This document shows, piece after piece, positions 56,786 through 64,000 of a stretch of 64,000 nt of DNA. A program made the translations under genes and the position numbers. Each line of letters starts with the position of its first letter. Position 1 is the stretch's first letter. Below the pieces are notes generated by a model. That model was given only the letters and a program-made list of their open reading frames with translations. It was not told the origin of the DNA and made no database searches. Location of the stretch: positions 496,001-560,000 of the forward strand of contig JAILWO010000003.1 in NCBI GenBank assembly GCA_025698895.1, given 5' to 3'. The stretch is from Rhizobiaceae bacterium (GTDB taxonomy: Bacteria > Pseudomonadota > Alphaproteobacteria > Rhizobiales > Rhizobiaceae).

Positions 56786-57980
56786 TCGGCCAGTGGACGA
56801 TCGCGGCGAAGACACCAAGCGCCACGCCCAGCCACCACACCGGATCGTAGCTGCCGTAGAGATCGTAGAGATAGCCGCCGAGCCACACGCCCAGAAACGA
56901 CCCGATCTGGTGCGACAGGAAAACGAACCCGCCCAGCATGCCCAGATGCTTGGTGCCGAACATCAGCGCCACGAGCGCGTTTGTCGGCGGCACGGTCGAC
57001 AGCCACAGCAGCCCCATCACCACCGCGAACACGATGACCGCGAAAGGGGTTTGCGGCAGGAGCAGGAAGGCCGTCACCGCTACCGAGCGGCCGAGATAGA
57101 TCAGCACGAGGAAGATCGGCTTTGAATAGCGCTGGCCGATGAAGCCGGAGGCCAGAGAGCCTATGATGTTGAAGAAGCCGATCAGCGCCAGCGCCATCAC
57201 GGCGTAGCGCGCCTCTATGCCGATGTCGGAGACATAGGCGGGGAAATGCGCGGTGATGAAGGCGACCTGGAAGCCGCAGACGAAGAAGCCGGAGACCAGC
57301 AGCATGTAGCTGGTATGGCCGAACGCCTCGCGCAGCGCCTGACCGATCGACTGGTCGATCTCGGTCTGGCTGATGCGGCTGGTCTTCGAGTTTCCGCGCA
57401 GCGGGATCGCCAGGACGGGCAGCGCCAGCATCATGGCGCTCATGACGATCAGCCCGTCATGCCAGCCGACGGCATCAATCAGCCCCTGGCTGAGCGGTGC
57501 GAAGAAGAACATGCCCGCCGAACCGGCGGCGGTGCCGATGCCGAAGGCGAGGCTACGCTTCTCGGGCGCGACATTGCGCGCGAAGGCGGCGAGCACGATG
57601 CCGAACGATCCTGCCGCGACGCCCAGACCAACCAACACCCCGCCGCCGATGTGCAGGGCGAGCGGACTGTCGGCCCAGGCCATCAAGACCAGGCCGGCGG
57701 CATACATGACGCCCGACAGCGCCAGCACCCGCCAGGTTCCGAACTTGTCGGCGATCGCGCCGAAAAAAGGCGTTCCCAGTCCCCAGAACAGATTCTGGAT
57801 CGCCATCGCCAGGCCGAAAGTGGTGCGGTCCCAGCCCTTCTCGGCCAGCATGGGCAACTGGAAGAAACCCATGGCCGAGCGCGGACCGAAGGTCAGGGCC
57901 GCGATCAGGCAGCCGCAGATGATGATGAGCCAGGGAAGCGACGGCTCCGACCGCGGGGCGACTGTGGAAACGGCGGTCAT
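56739..57980 (-). CDS. MFS transporter
   Basis: A 413-residue major facilitator with 12 membrane segments. The loop between segments 2 and 3 contains GAIADKFGTWRVLALSG, the usual position of the MFS signature. The pattern of an oxalate/monocarboxylate-type MFS is suggested by PTNALVALMFGTKHLGMLGG in the second half. The substrate is not known. The start at 57980 has a GAGGAAA site. Confidence 0.9.
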   Translation of the reverse strand: MTAVSTVAPRSEPSLPWLIIICGCLIAALTFGPRSAMGFFQLPMLAEKGWDRTTFGLAMAIQNLFWGLGTPFFGAIADKFGTWRVLALSGVMYAAGLVLMAWADSPLALHIGGGVLVGLGVAAGSFGIVLAAFARNVAPEKRSLAFGIGTAAGSAGMFFFAPLSQGLIDAVGWHDGLIVMSAMMLALPVLAIPLRGNSKTSRISQTEIDQSIGQALREAFGHTSYMLLVSGFFVCGFQVAFITAHFPAYVSDIGIEARYAVMALALIGFFNIIGSLASGFIGQRYSKPIFLVLIYLGRSVAVTAFLLLPQTPFAVIVFAVVMGLLWLSTVPPTNALVALMFGTKHLGMLGGFVFLSHQIGSFLGVWLGGYLYDLYGSYDPVWWLGVALGVFAAIVHWPIREAPVERPALVPAQ

Positions 57981-58082
57981 CGGCGGATTTCCTCTCGTGT
58001 CAGGCCGCACTTTAGCCGCGCCGCTGCCGCGTTCCAGCGAATAGGACGGATGGATCCTTCAAATTCGTTGATGCTTGGGCGT

Positions 58083-58952
58083 TCAGGCCGCCCGCGTTTC
58101 AGGCGGCTGCTTGTAGTGGACGTCCTGTTGCGGGAACGGGATCGAGATGCCATTCGCGTCGAACGCCTTCTTGGCCGCCTTGGTGAAGTCGAGCTTCGTG
58201 GAGAACCAGTCCAGCGTCGACGTCCAGTAGCGGATGGAGACCAGAACGGCACTGTCGCCGAGTTCCGATACGAATGTGCGCGGCGCCGGATCGGCGAGGA
58301 TGCGGTCGTCCGCCGCCGCCAGTTCCTCGTAGACCGCCTGCGCGCGGTCGACATCGTCGTCATAGCCGATGCCGATCTTGATCTCGGTCATACGCACCGG
58401 ATTGCGCGAATAGTTGGTCACCGGGGAGTTCCAGAGCTCGGAGTTCGGCGCCAGCACGTAGAGGCCGTCATAGGTTTTGAACTCGGTCGCGAACAGGCCG
58501 ATCTCCTGTATGGTTCCGGACACGCTGCCCGCGTCGACATACTCGCCAACGCGGAACGGCCGGAGCACCAGAAGCATGATACCGGCTGCGATGTTCTGCA
58601 AAGTGCCTTGCAGCGCGAGACCGATGGCAAGGCCGATGGCGCCTAGCGCGGCGATGATCGAGGCCGTTTGCACCCCGAACTGGGCCAGCACGGTGACGCC
58701 GACCACGACGAGGACGGCATAGCGCACGACCTTGGCGAAGAACCGCTGCAAGGTCTCGTCGAAGCCTCGAAACCTGGCCAGCGCCGAGCGTGTCCAGCGT
58801 TCCAGCAGGCCGGCCATGACGTAGCCGACGATCAATAGGATGATCGCACCGACGATGGAGAAGGAATACTGGACGGCCAGGGCGCTGGCGGCGCGGGCTG
58901 CCATTTCGGCAGAATCGACCATTGCGGACGTGTTGGAAACGAGGGGTTCCAT
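58083..58952 (-). CDS. Small-conductance mechanosensitive channel (MscS family)
   Basis: A 289-residue MscS-type channel that opens on hypo-osmotic shock. Three N-terminal membrane helices; the pore helix is GVQTASIIAALGAIGLAIGL with GLALQGTLQNIAAGIMLLVL next, near 82-120. The beta domain carries RPFRVGEYVDAG. Length is close to MscS. Same strand as the MFS gene but with a 100-base gap. Confidence 0.95.
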   Translation of the reverse strand: MEPLVSNTSAMVDSAEMAARAASALAVQYSFSIVGAIILLIVGYVMAGLLERWTRSALARFRGFDETLQRFFAKVVRYAVLVVVGVTVLAQFGVQTASIIAALGAIGLAIGLALQGTLQNIAAGIMLLVLRPFRVGEYVDAGSVSGTIQEIGLFATEFKTYDGLYVLAPNSELWNSPVTNYSRNPVRMTEIKIGIGYDDDVDRAQAVYEELAAADDRILADPAPRTFVSELGDSAVLVSIRYWTSTLDWFSTKLDFTKAAKKAFDANGISIPFPQQDVHYKQPPETRAA

Positions 58953-59154
58953 GACCTCTCCTGTTTTTCATGGCGGGACGGCTGAACAGGCCCGAGCCTG
59001 CATGGTTTCGCGCATGGGGTAAACCCGCAGCTTCGTCACAATTCGGCCTGAATTCAAATGCGATAGCGCTAGCCAGCTTGCGCGGAAGAAGGTGACACGC
59101 AGGCGTCCGGAAACGGTATTCCTCCTTCGTCCCGCCGAGGCGCTTCTTCCCTCC

Positions 59155-59643
59155 ATGCCCGCCGTCATCCGACCGGCCCGCACTGCAGATCTCGATGCGC
59201 TGGTCGCGATCGAGACCGCCGCCTTTTCGGGCGACCGGCTGACACGACGATCGCTTGCGCGCCTGATTAGCGTACCCAGTGCCTGTGTGCTGGTCGCCGA
59301 TTGTGAAGGCGAAGTGCTGGGCTACTGCGTTGTGCTTTTCAGGGCCTCCACGACGCTGGCAAGGCTGTATTCGATCGCCGTCGCCAAGGGCGGTCACGGC
59401 ATCGGCCGGGCGCTGCTCGAGGCCGCCGAGGTTGAAGCGGTGCGCAGGGGCAGGGGGGGCATGACGCTGGAGGTGCGCGAGGACAACGGGCGCGCCGTCT
59501 CGCTCTATCGCCGAGCCGGATACGCACCCAAAGACCGTGTTGCCGGCTATTACGCCGACGGGGCCGACGCGCTCAGGTTCCGCCGGACGCTCGGCGCGGC
59601 GGAAGCGTCCAGCGCAGACGAGATGGCGGGGAGCCGCCGATGA
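59155..59643 (+). CDS. GNAT acetyltransferase coupled to an ATP-grasp ligase
   Basis: A 162-residue GNAT enzyme. The acetyl-CoA loop is AVAKGGHGIGRALLEAAEV near residues 75-93, followed by MTLEVREDNGRAVSLYRRAG, the RimI-type C-terminus. The ATG at 59155 opens the family N-terminus AVIRPARTADLDALV; an earlier in-frame ATG at 59092 has no good ribosome site. The stop overlaps the next gene's start (ATGA, 59640-59643). GNAT and RimK-like ATP-grasp genes recur as pairs, suggesting a two-step modification of an amine or peptide. Confidence 0.9.
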   Translation: MPAVIRPARTADLDALVAIETAAFSGDRLTRRSLARLISVPSACVLVADCEGEVLGYCVVLFRASTTLARLYSIAVAKGGHGIGRALLEAAEVEAVRRGRGGMTLEVREDNGRAVSLYRRAGYAPKDRVAGYYADGADALRFRRTLGAAEASSADEMAGSRR

Positions 59644-61094
59644 GCTGGGTCATCCTCACCGGCCGCAACAGCGATCTCGGCCAGGTCGACACGCCGCACA
59701 AGATCATCACCAATCGCGATTACCTCTCGCACCCCGCCCTGTTCCGGGGACAGAGGCCGAAAGTCATCAACCTGTCCAACAGCTACGCCTATCAGAGCCG
59801 CGGCTATTATGCCTCGCTGCTCGCCTCGTCACGGGGTCATCGCGTCCTCCCGACCGTCGAGACGATGATCGACCTGTCCGAGCGAAAGCTTTACGAGAAC
59901 GCGCTGCCTGAACTCGAAACCGCGCTGAGCGCCTGCCGCAAGAACCTGGGAGGGTTCTTTCCGCAGAAGGTGGCCATCTTTTTCGGCATTGGCCCCGGCA
60001 AGGCCTGGGACCGCTTTGCCCGGCTCCTGTTCGACTGGTTCCGTGCCCCTGCGCTTGAAGTCACGATCAGGGACAATGGCCAGTGGGCCTCGATCGCCAG
60101 AATCGGGTTCCTGCCGCTGGCTCGGATGAAGGAAGACGACAAGCGGCGCTTCCTGTCATGCCTCCAGACCTATACCAGCCGCGAATGGCGCGATTCGCGA
60201 ACCAAGACGCCGGCGCGCCATTCATTCGCCACGCTGGTGGATCCGAACGAAGCGCTGCCGCCCTCGCGGATTTCCTCGCTGCGCCACTGGGCCCGCATCG
60301 CGGAAAAGATGGGTGTCGAGGTCGAGCCGATCACCCGCAAGGACCTGCCACGGCTGGCCAATTACGACGCGCTGTTCATCCGCGAGACCACGGCTATCTC
60401 CAATCATACCTATCGCTTCGCCCGCCGCGCGCAGCAGGAGGGTATGCCGGTGATCGACGATCCGCTGTCGATGATCCGCTGCACCAACAAGGTCTATCTC
60501 AACGAGCTGATGGCGGCCAACAAGGTGCCCGTGCCGCCTACGGTGATGATCGCCGGCGCGGCTGACCTGCAACTGGCGGCCGACAAGCTCGGCTTCCCGC
60601 TCGTGCTGAAGATTCCAGACAGCGCCTTCTCGCGGGGCGTGAAGAAGGCGGCGAGCTTCGAGGAGTTGAAGACGCTCGCCACGGGCTGGCTCGAAGACTC
60701 GGATCTCCTGATCGCGCAGAAATACATGCCCACCAGCTTCGACTGGCGCATCGGCGTCCTCGGCGGTCAACCGCTTTTCGCCGTCCAGTATCTGATGGCC
60801 AAGAAGCACTGGCAGATCGTTAATCACGACCGCGCTGGCCGGCCGGACGAAGGCGGCTTCAAGAGCTTCACGCTCGAACGGACGCCGGCCGCCGTCGTGG
60901 AGACAGCGGTGCGCGCGGCGCGCTGCATCGGTGACGGCCTCTACGGCGTCGACCTGAAGGAGACCGACGACGGCATCCATGTCATCGAGGTCAACGACAA
61001 TCCCAATCTCGACCATGGCTGCGAGGATGCAGGCGAGAAGGACGCCGTGTGGACCCGTCTCACCCAGTGGTTCATCGACCGGCTGGAACGGTAG
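59640..61094 (+). CDS. RimK-like ATP-grasp ligase with N-terminal RLAN domain
   Basis: A 484-residue ligase. Residues about 1-170 are the RimK-like N-terminal (RLAN) domain (MSWVILTGRNSDLGQVDTPH; LSNSYAYQSRGYYASLLAS). The ATP-grasp part at about 260-470 has LIAQKYMPTSFDWRIGVLGG and the Mg-binding VIEVNDNPNLDHG near 450-462. RimK relatives add glutamate or other amino acids to carboxyl groups. It is translationally coupled to the GNAT gene. Neither substrate is visible in the neighbourhood. Confidence 0.9.
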   Translation: MSWVILTGRNSDLGQVDTPHKIITNRDYLSHPALFRGQRPKVINLSNSYAYQSRGYYASLLASSRGHRVLPTVETMIDLSERKLYENALPELETALSACRKNLGGFFPQKVAIFFGIGPGKAWDRFARLLFDWFRAPALEVTIRDNGQWASIARIGFLPLARMKEDDKRRFLSCLQTYTSREWRDSRTKTPARHSFATLVDPNEALPPSRISSLRHWARIAEKMGVEVEPITRKDLPRLANYDALFIRETTAISNHTYRFARRAQQEGMPVIDDPLSMIRCTNKVYLNELMAANKVPVPPTVMIAGAADLQLAADKLGFPLVLKIPDSAFSRGVKKAASFEELKTLATGWLEDSDLLIAQKYMPTSFDWRIGVLGGQPLFAVQYLMAKKHWQIVNHDRAGRPDEGGFKSFTLERTPAAVVETAVRAARCIGDGLYGVDLKETDDGIHVIEVNDNPNLDHGCEDAGEKDAVWTRLTQWFIDRLER

Positions 61095-61713
61095 AAAATT
61101 CCGAAGCGATTGGAGCGTGACCATCCAGCGCCTGGAACCGCGCGAGGAAGACGCGCTGGACTTCGGCTGTCGACAGGGGCTCCACATCGATTGTGCCGCC
61201 GTCGATACCGCGCGGGCGGCCGAAATATCGGGCGGCTTCCGTCTGGGAAAAGCCGGCCAGCCGCGTCGCCTCGAACCATGCCGCCACCTGGTCGGCACGC
61301 TTTATCAGCCGCGTGACGTCGGGAGGCAATTCCGGCGGCAGGCCGAAACGCAGATGTATCGCCACCTGAAGCCGCTTCTCCACCGCCTTGTAGCCGCCGC
61401 CAACGACGGCCTTGAAGGGCGAGATCATGTCGCCGATGACATATTCCGGGGCATCGTGAAGCAGCGCCGCCCGAAGCGTTTCCCCCGGCGCGTCCGGCTC
61501 CAGCCGCCGCACGATCGCCTCGACCAGCAGCGAGTGCTGCGCGACCGAAAAGGCATGATCGCCGCTCGTCTGGCCGTTCCAGCGTGCCACACGGGCGAGC
61601 CCGTGCGCGATGTCGCCAATTTCGACATCGAGCGGTGACGGGTCGAGCAGATCGAGCCGGCGCCCCGAGAGCATGCGTTGCCATGCGCGCGACGCTTCGG
61701 CCTTGGCGGGCAT
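61072..61713 (-). CDS. HD domain nucleotidase-like protein (YfbR type)
   Basis: A 213-residue HD-superfamily phosphohydrolase. HSLLVEAIVRR, ALLHDAPEYVIGDMISPFK and the Asp of IKRADQVAAWFEATRLA supply the metal ligands, as in YfbR 5'-deoxynucleotidase. The start at 61713, directly after the ygfZ stop on the same strand, is preferred (an ATG at 61740 would overlap ygfZ). It overlaps the convergent ATP-grasp gene end by 23 bases. Confidence 0.88.
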   Translation of the reverse strand: MPAKAEASRAWQRMLSGRRLDLLDPSPLDVEIGDIAHGLARVARWNGQTSGDHAFSVAQHSLLVEAIVRRLEPDAPGETLRAALLHDAPEYVIGDMISPFKAVVGGGYKAVEKRLQVAIHLRFGLPPELPPDVTRLIKRADQVAAWFEATRLAGFSQTEAARYFGRPRGIDGGTIDVEPLSTAEVQRVFLARFQALDGHAPIASEFSTVPAGR

Positions 61714-61714
61714 A

Positions 61715-62599
61715 TCAGGCGTCGTCCGATGCGGACGCATCAGCCGGGAAATCGAAGCGCGCCCAGGCGGGAATCGTGAGATCCAGCGTCGCCTCGTCGG
61801 CAAGGATGGGCGCGTTCGCATCGAGCGCGTCCTTGATGCGGTCCATCCTGACCAGCGCGAGCGCCCGTCCGCCGGCCGCCGTCCCCAGCGTGCCGGAAGG
61901 CTTGCCCGCGGCCGTGACGGTCGCGCCGGAAGCCGGCAGGCGGGCTTGCGAAGAGGCGATCAGGAAGCGGCGGCGGGCCGTTCCGCGGTGCTGCATGCGC
62001 GACACCACTTCCTGACCGACATAGCAGCCCTTGCGGAAACCCACGCCGTCGAGCTGGTCGAGAAGGGCGTCGTGAGGAAAGACCTCGCCGAGCGCGTAGT
62101 CGAAACCGCTCTCGGGAATGCCGTTGCGGACGCGGAACTCATGCCAGTCTTCCTGCGAGGCCGTCGCCGGCGGAACGCTTTCGCCATGGAACCGTGTCAC
62201 GGTCATCGGTCCGATGAAACGTGTGTCGCGAAGTCCCGCACCGGTCTCCGATGCGGGTGAAACGGAGTCCGACGCGGACGAATCATCCTGCCATGAGACG
62301 GCCACGCCCTCCCGGTCCCGCTTCGCCATCTCCACCCGCGCGCGGAGCTTGTAGAGGGTGAGGCGCTTCAAGAGATCCTCCGCGATGTCCTTGCGGATGT
62401 CGAGCACGAACGATTCCCCGTGCCGCGAAACGAGAAAATCGAACAGGATCTTGCCTTGCGGCGAAAGCAGCGCGCCGGGCTTGGCCTCGCCCGCCCGGAG
62501 GCTATCCAGATCGGTCGTGATCAGGTTCTGGAGAAAGTGCTCCGCGTCGGCACCGCCGATCTCCACGAGGGCGCGGTCGTCCAGATGGGTGGTCGGCAT
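61715..62599 (-). CDS. ygfZ: Folate-binding protein YgfZ
   Basis: A 294-residue protein of the YgfZ/GcvT-like family that uses tetrahydrofolate in iron-sulphur cluster assembly. The diagnostic KGCYVGQEVVSRMQHRG motif near residues 192-208 carries the functional Cys. FLQNLITTDLDSLRAGEA is near the start. It forms an operon with the HD gene and is divergent from dihydroorotase with 77 bases between. Confidence 0.95.
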   Translation of the reverse strand: MPTTHLDDRALVEIGGADAEHFLQNLITTDLDSLRAGEAKPGALLSPQGKILFDFLVSRHGESFVLDIRKDIAEDLLKRLTLYKLRARVEMAKRDREGVAVSWQDDSSASDSVSPASETGAGLRDTRFIGPMTVTRFHGESVPPATASQEDWHEFRVRNGIPESGFDYALGEVFPHDALLDQLDGVGFRKGCYVGQEVVSRMQHRGTARRRFLIASSQARLPASGATVTAAGKPSGTLGTAAGGRALALVRMDRIKDALDANAPILADEATLDLTIPAWARFDFPADASASDDA

Positions 62600-62676
62600 G
62601 ACGGACCTCGTCTTGCATTGCAGGCGGCCACTACGTAAGCCCCGTGCAGATCGGCGGCAAGACGCGGGAGTGCATC

Positions 62677-64000
62677 GTGCCACAGACTTACGACCTGATC
62701 CTGACAGGCGGCACGGTCGTCAATCACGACGGCATCGGACGACGCGACATCGGCATCCGCGACGGGCGCACCGCGGCGATCGGCGACCTCGGACCAGCAG
62801 ATGCCGGCGAAACGGTGGACTGCACCGGTCTTCACATCCTGCCCGGCGTCATCGACAGCCAGGTCCATTTCCGCGAACCGGGCCTGGAGCACAAGGAGGA
62901 TCTGGAGACGGGTTCCCTGGCCGCGGTTCTGGGCGGTGTGACCTCCGTTTTCGAGATGCCCAACACCAGGCCGCTGACGACGAGCGACACCGCCCTGGCC
63001 GACAAGGTCACCCGTGCCCGGCATCGCATGCATTGCGACTTCGCCTTCTGGGTCGGCGGGACGCGGGACAATGCCGCGCAGGTCGGCGAGTTGGAGCGTC
63101 TGCCCGGCGCCGCCGGCATCAAGGTCTTCATGGGTTCGTCGACGGGCGATCTGCTGGTCGAGGACGATGACGGGGTCCATTCCATTTTGGCGAATACCCG
63201 CCGCCGCGCGGCCTTCCATTCCGAGGACGAATTTCGTCTCCGCGACAGGCTGGGCGAGCGGATCGAGGGCGATCCGGCCTCGCATCCGGTCTGGCGCGAC
63301 GAGATCGCGGCTCTCCAATGTACGGAGCGGCTGGTGGGTATCGCGCGTCGCGCCCGCGCGCGCATCCATGTGCTGCACATCTCCACCGCCGGGGAGATCG
63401 ACTTCCTGGAACGCCACAAGGATGTCGCGTCCTGCGAGGCCACGCCGCATCATCTGACCCTGACGGCTGAAGATTACGAGCGGCTCGGAACGCTGATCCA
63501 GATGAACCCGCCCGTCCGCGACGCCCGCCATCGCGACGGGGTCTGGCGCGGCATCACGCAGGGCATCGTCGATGTGCTGGGCTCGGATCATGCCCCCCAC
63601 ACGCTGGAGGAAAAGGAGAAGCCTTATCCGGCCTCGCCTTCCGGCATGACAGGCGTGCAGACGCTGGTCCCGATCATGCTGGACCATGTCGCCGCCGGCC
63701 GCCTGACCATCGAGCGCTTCGTCGACCTGACCAGCCACGGCCCCCAGCGCTTGTTCGGCATCGCCGGCAAGGGGCGCATCGCGGCGGGGTGGGATGCCGA
63801 TTTGACGATCGTCGACCTTAAGCGGCCCGCCACGATCACCAATGCCCAGCAGGGGTCGAAAGCGGGCTGGACGCCTTATGACGGCCGCGCGGTGACCGGC
63901 TGGCCCGTCGGCACGATCGTGCGCGGGCGGCGTGTCATGTGGGAGGGCGAGATCGTCGGGCCGGGGCAGGGCGAACCGGTGCGCTTCCAGGAAGCACTGT
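62677..64000 (+). CDS. pyrC: Dihydroorotase (class I), cut at the right edge
   Basis: About 441 codons of a zinc amidohydrolase that closes carbamoyl aspartate to dihydroorotate in pyrimidine synthesis. Metal-site motifs: VHFREPGLEHKEDLETG near 62-78, HVLHISTAGEID near 233-244, ATPHHLTL near 254-261 and GSDHAPHTLEEKEKP near 302-316. The GTG start at 62677 has GGGAG 6 bases upstream; no suitable ATG exists. Since the family usually has about 440-450 residues, only the last few codons are missing. Confidence 0.93.
   Translation, partial: MPQTYDLILTGGTVVNHDGIGRRDIGIRDGRTAAIGDLGPADAGETVDCTGLHILPGVIDSQVHFREPGLEHKEDLETGSLAAVLGGVTSVFEMPNTRPLTTSDTALADKVTRARHRMHCDFAFWVGGTRDNAAQVGELERLPGAAGIKVFMGSSTGDLLVEDDDGVHSILANTRRRAAFHSEDEFRLRDRLGERIEGDPASHPVWRDEIAALQCTERLVGIARRARARIHVLHISTAGEIDFLERHKDVASCEATPHHLTLTAEDYERLGTLIQMNPPVRDARHRDGVWRGITQGIVDVLGSDHAPHTLEEKEKPYPASPSGMTGVQTLVPIMLDHVAAGRLTIERFVDLTSHGPQRLFGIAGKGRIAAGWDADLTIVDLKRPATITNAQQGSKAGWTPYDGRAVTGWPVGTIVRGRRVMWEGEIVGPGQGEPVRFQEAL

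Overview
The window looks like chromosome of an alphaproteobacterium of the order Hyphomicrobiales (Rhizobiales), close to the Phyllobacteriaceae/Mesorhizobium type. The evidence is the high GC content, the gene orders dnaG-rpoD and rpoZ-rsh-pyrE-DUF2062-acpS-lepB-rnc-era-recO, the single bifunctional RelA/SpoT protein, the Rhizobiales porin, and a rhizobial-type hairpin repeat. No plasmid or phage replication genes are seen. All family calls were made by reading the sequence; no database search was run. 

Layout. 1-1911: CHASE-PAS-GGDEF signalling protein, cut at the left edge. 2.0-12.6 kb: metabolic and transport genes (methyltransferase, BCCT carrier, carA, yqeY, two DUF1801 genes, glutaredoxin-MauE fusion, Na/Pi cotransporter, YkgJ protein). 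12.9-17.1 kb: dnaG and rpoD. 17.15-22 kb: accessory genes, namely a PD-(D/E)XK-like orphan directly after rpoD, a divergent 3-hydroxybenzoate 4-monooxygenase/MarR pair that shares one operator, and a sulfotransferase-like gene. 22-23.8 kb: LysE exporter, YjbQ protein, lipoprotein, HlyU. 23.9-29.8 kb: a type VI secretion effector island (PAAR, DUF4123 adaptor, nuclease-like toxin, two TPR-like candidate immunity genes), then a broken copy of a downstream SDR gene, a short open tail, a DUF3396 immunity gene, an unknown gene and the intact SDR. 29.8-37 kb: exonuclease-CBS-DUF294 protein, repeat-rich OmpA protein, YcgN, NTF2-like, GNAT, secreted proteins. 37.1 kb: tRNA-Ile2(CAU), followed by about 1.8 kb of accessory-looking DNA with one methyltransferase. 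39-46 kb: porin, hydrolase, lytic transglycosylase, dapA, smpB, UDG, NYN protein. 46.4-54 kb: the conserved rpoZ-to-recO housekeeping block. 54-64 kb: DUF2339 and MFS membrane proteins, MscS channel, a GNAT/ATP-grasp pair, HD protein, ygfZ and dihydroorotase, which is cut at the right edge. 

How the parts work together. Pyrimidine synthesis is represented by carA, pyrE and pyrC. Ribosome rescue and translation quality are represented by smpB, era and rnc. The stringent response is represented by rpoZ and rsh. The most interesting region is the effector island. Its DNA suggests that a newer toxin cassette replaced an older toxin by recombination through the flanking SDR gene. The event left a degenerate SDR fragment, the last codons of the displaced toxin and its now orphan immunity gene. 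No VgrG or T6SS core gene lies in the window. The second clear signal is the mobA/mobR intergenic region, where two face-to-face sigma70-type promoters share a perfect palindrome in both spacers.
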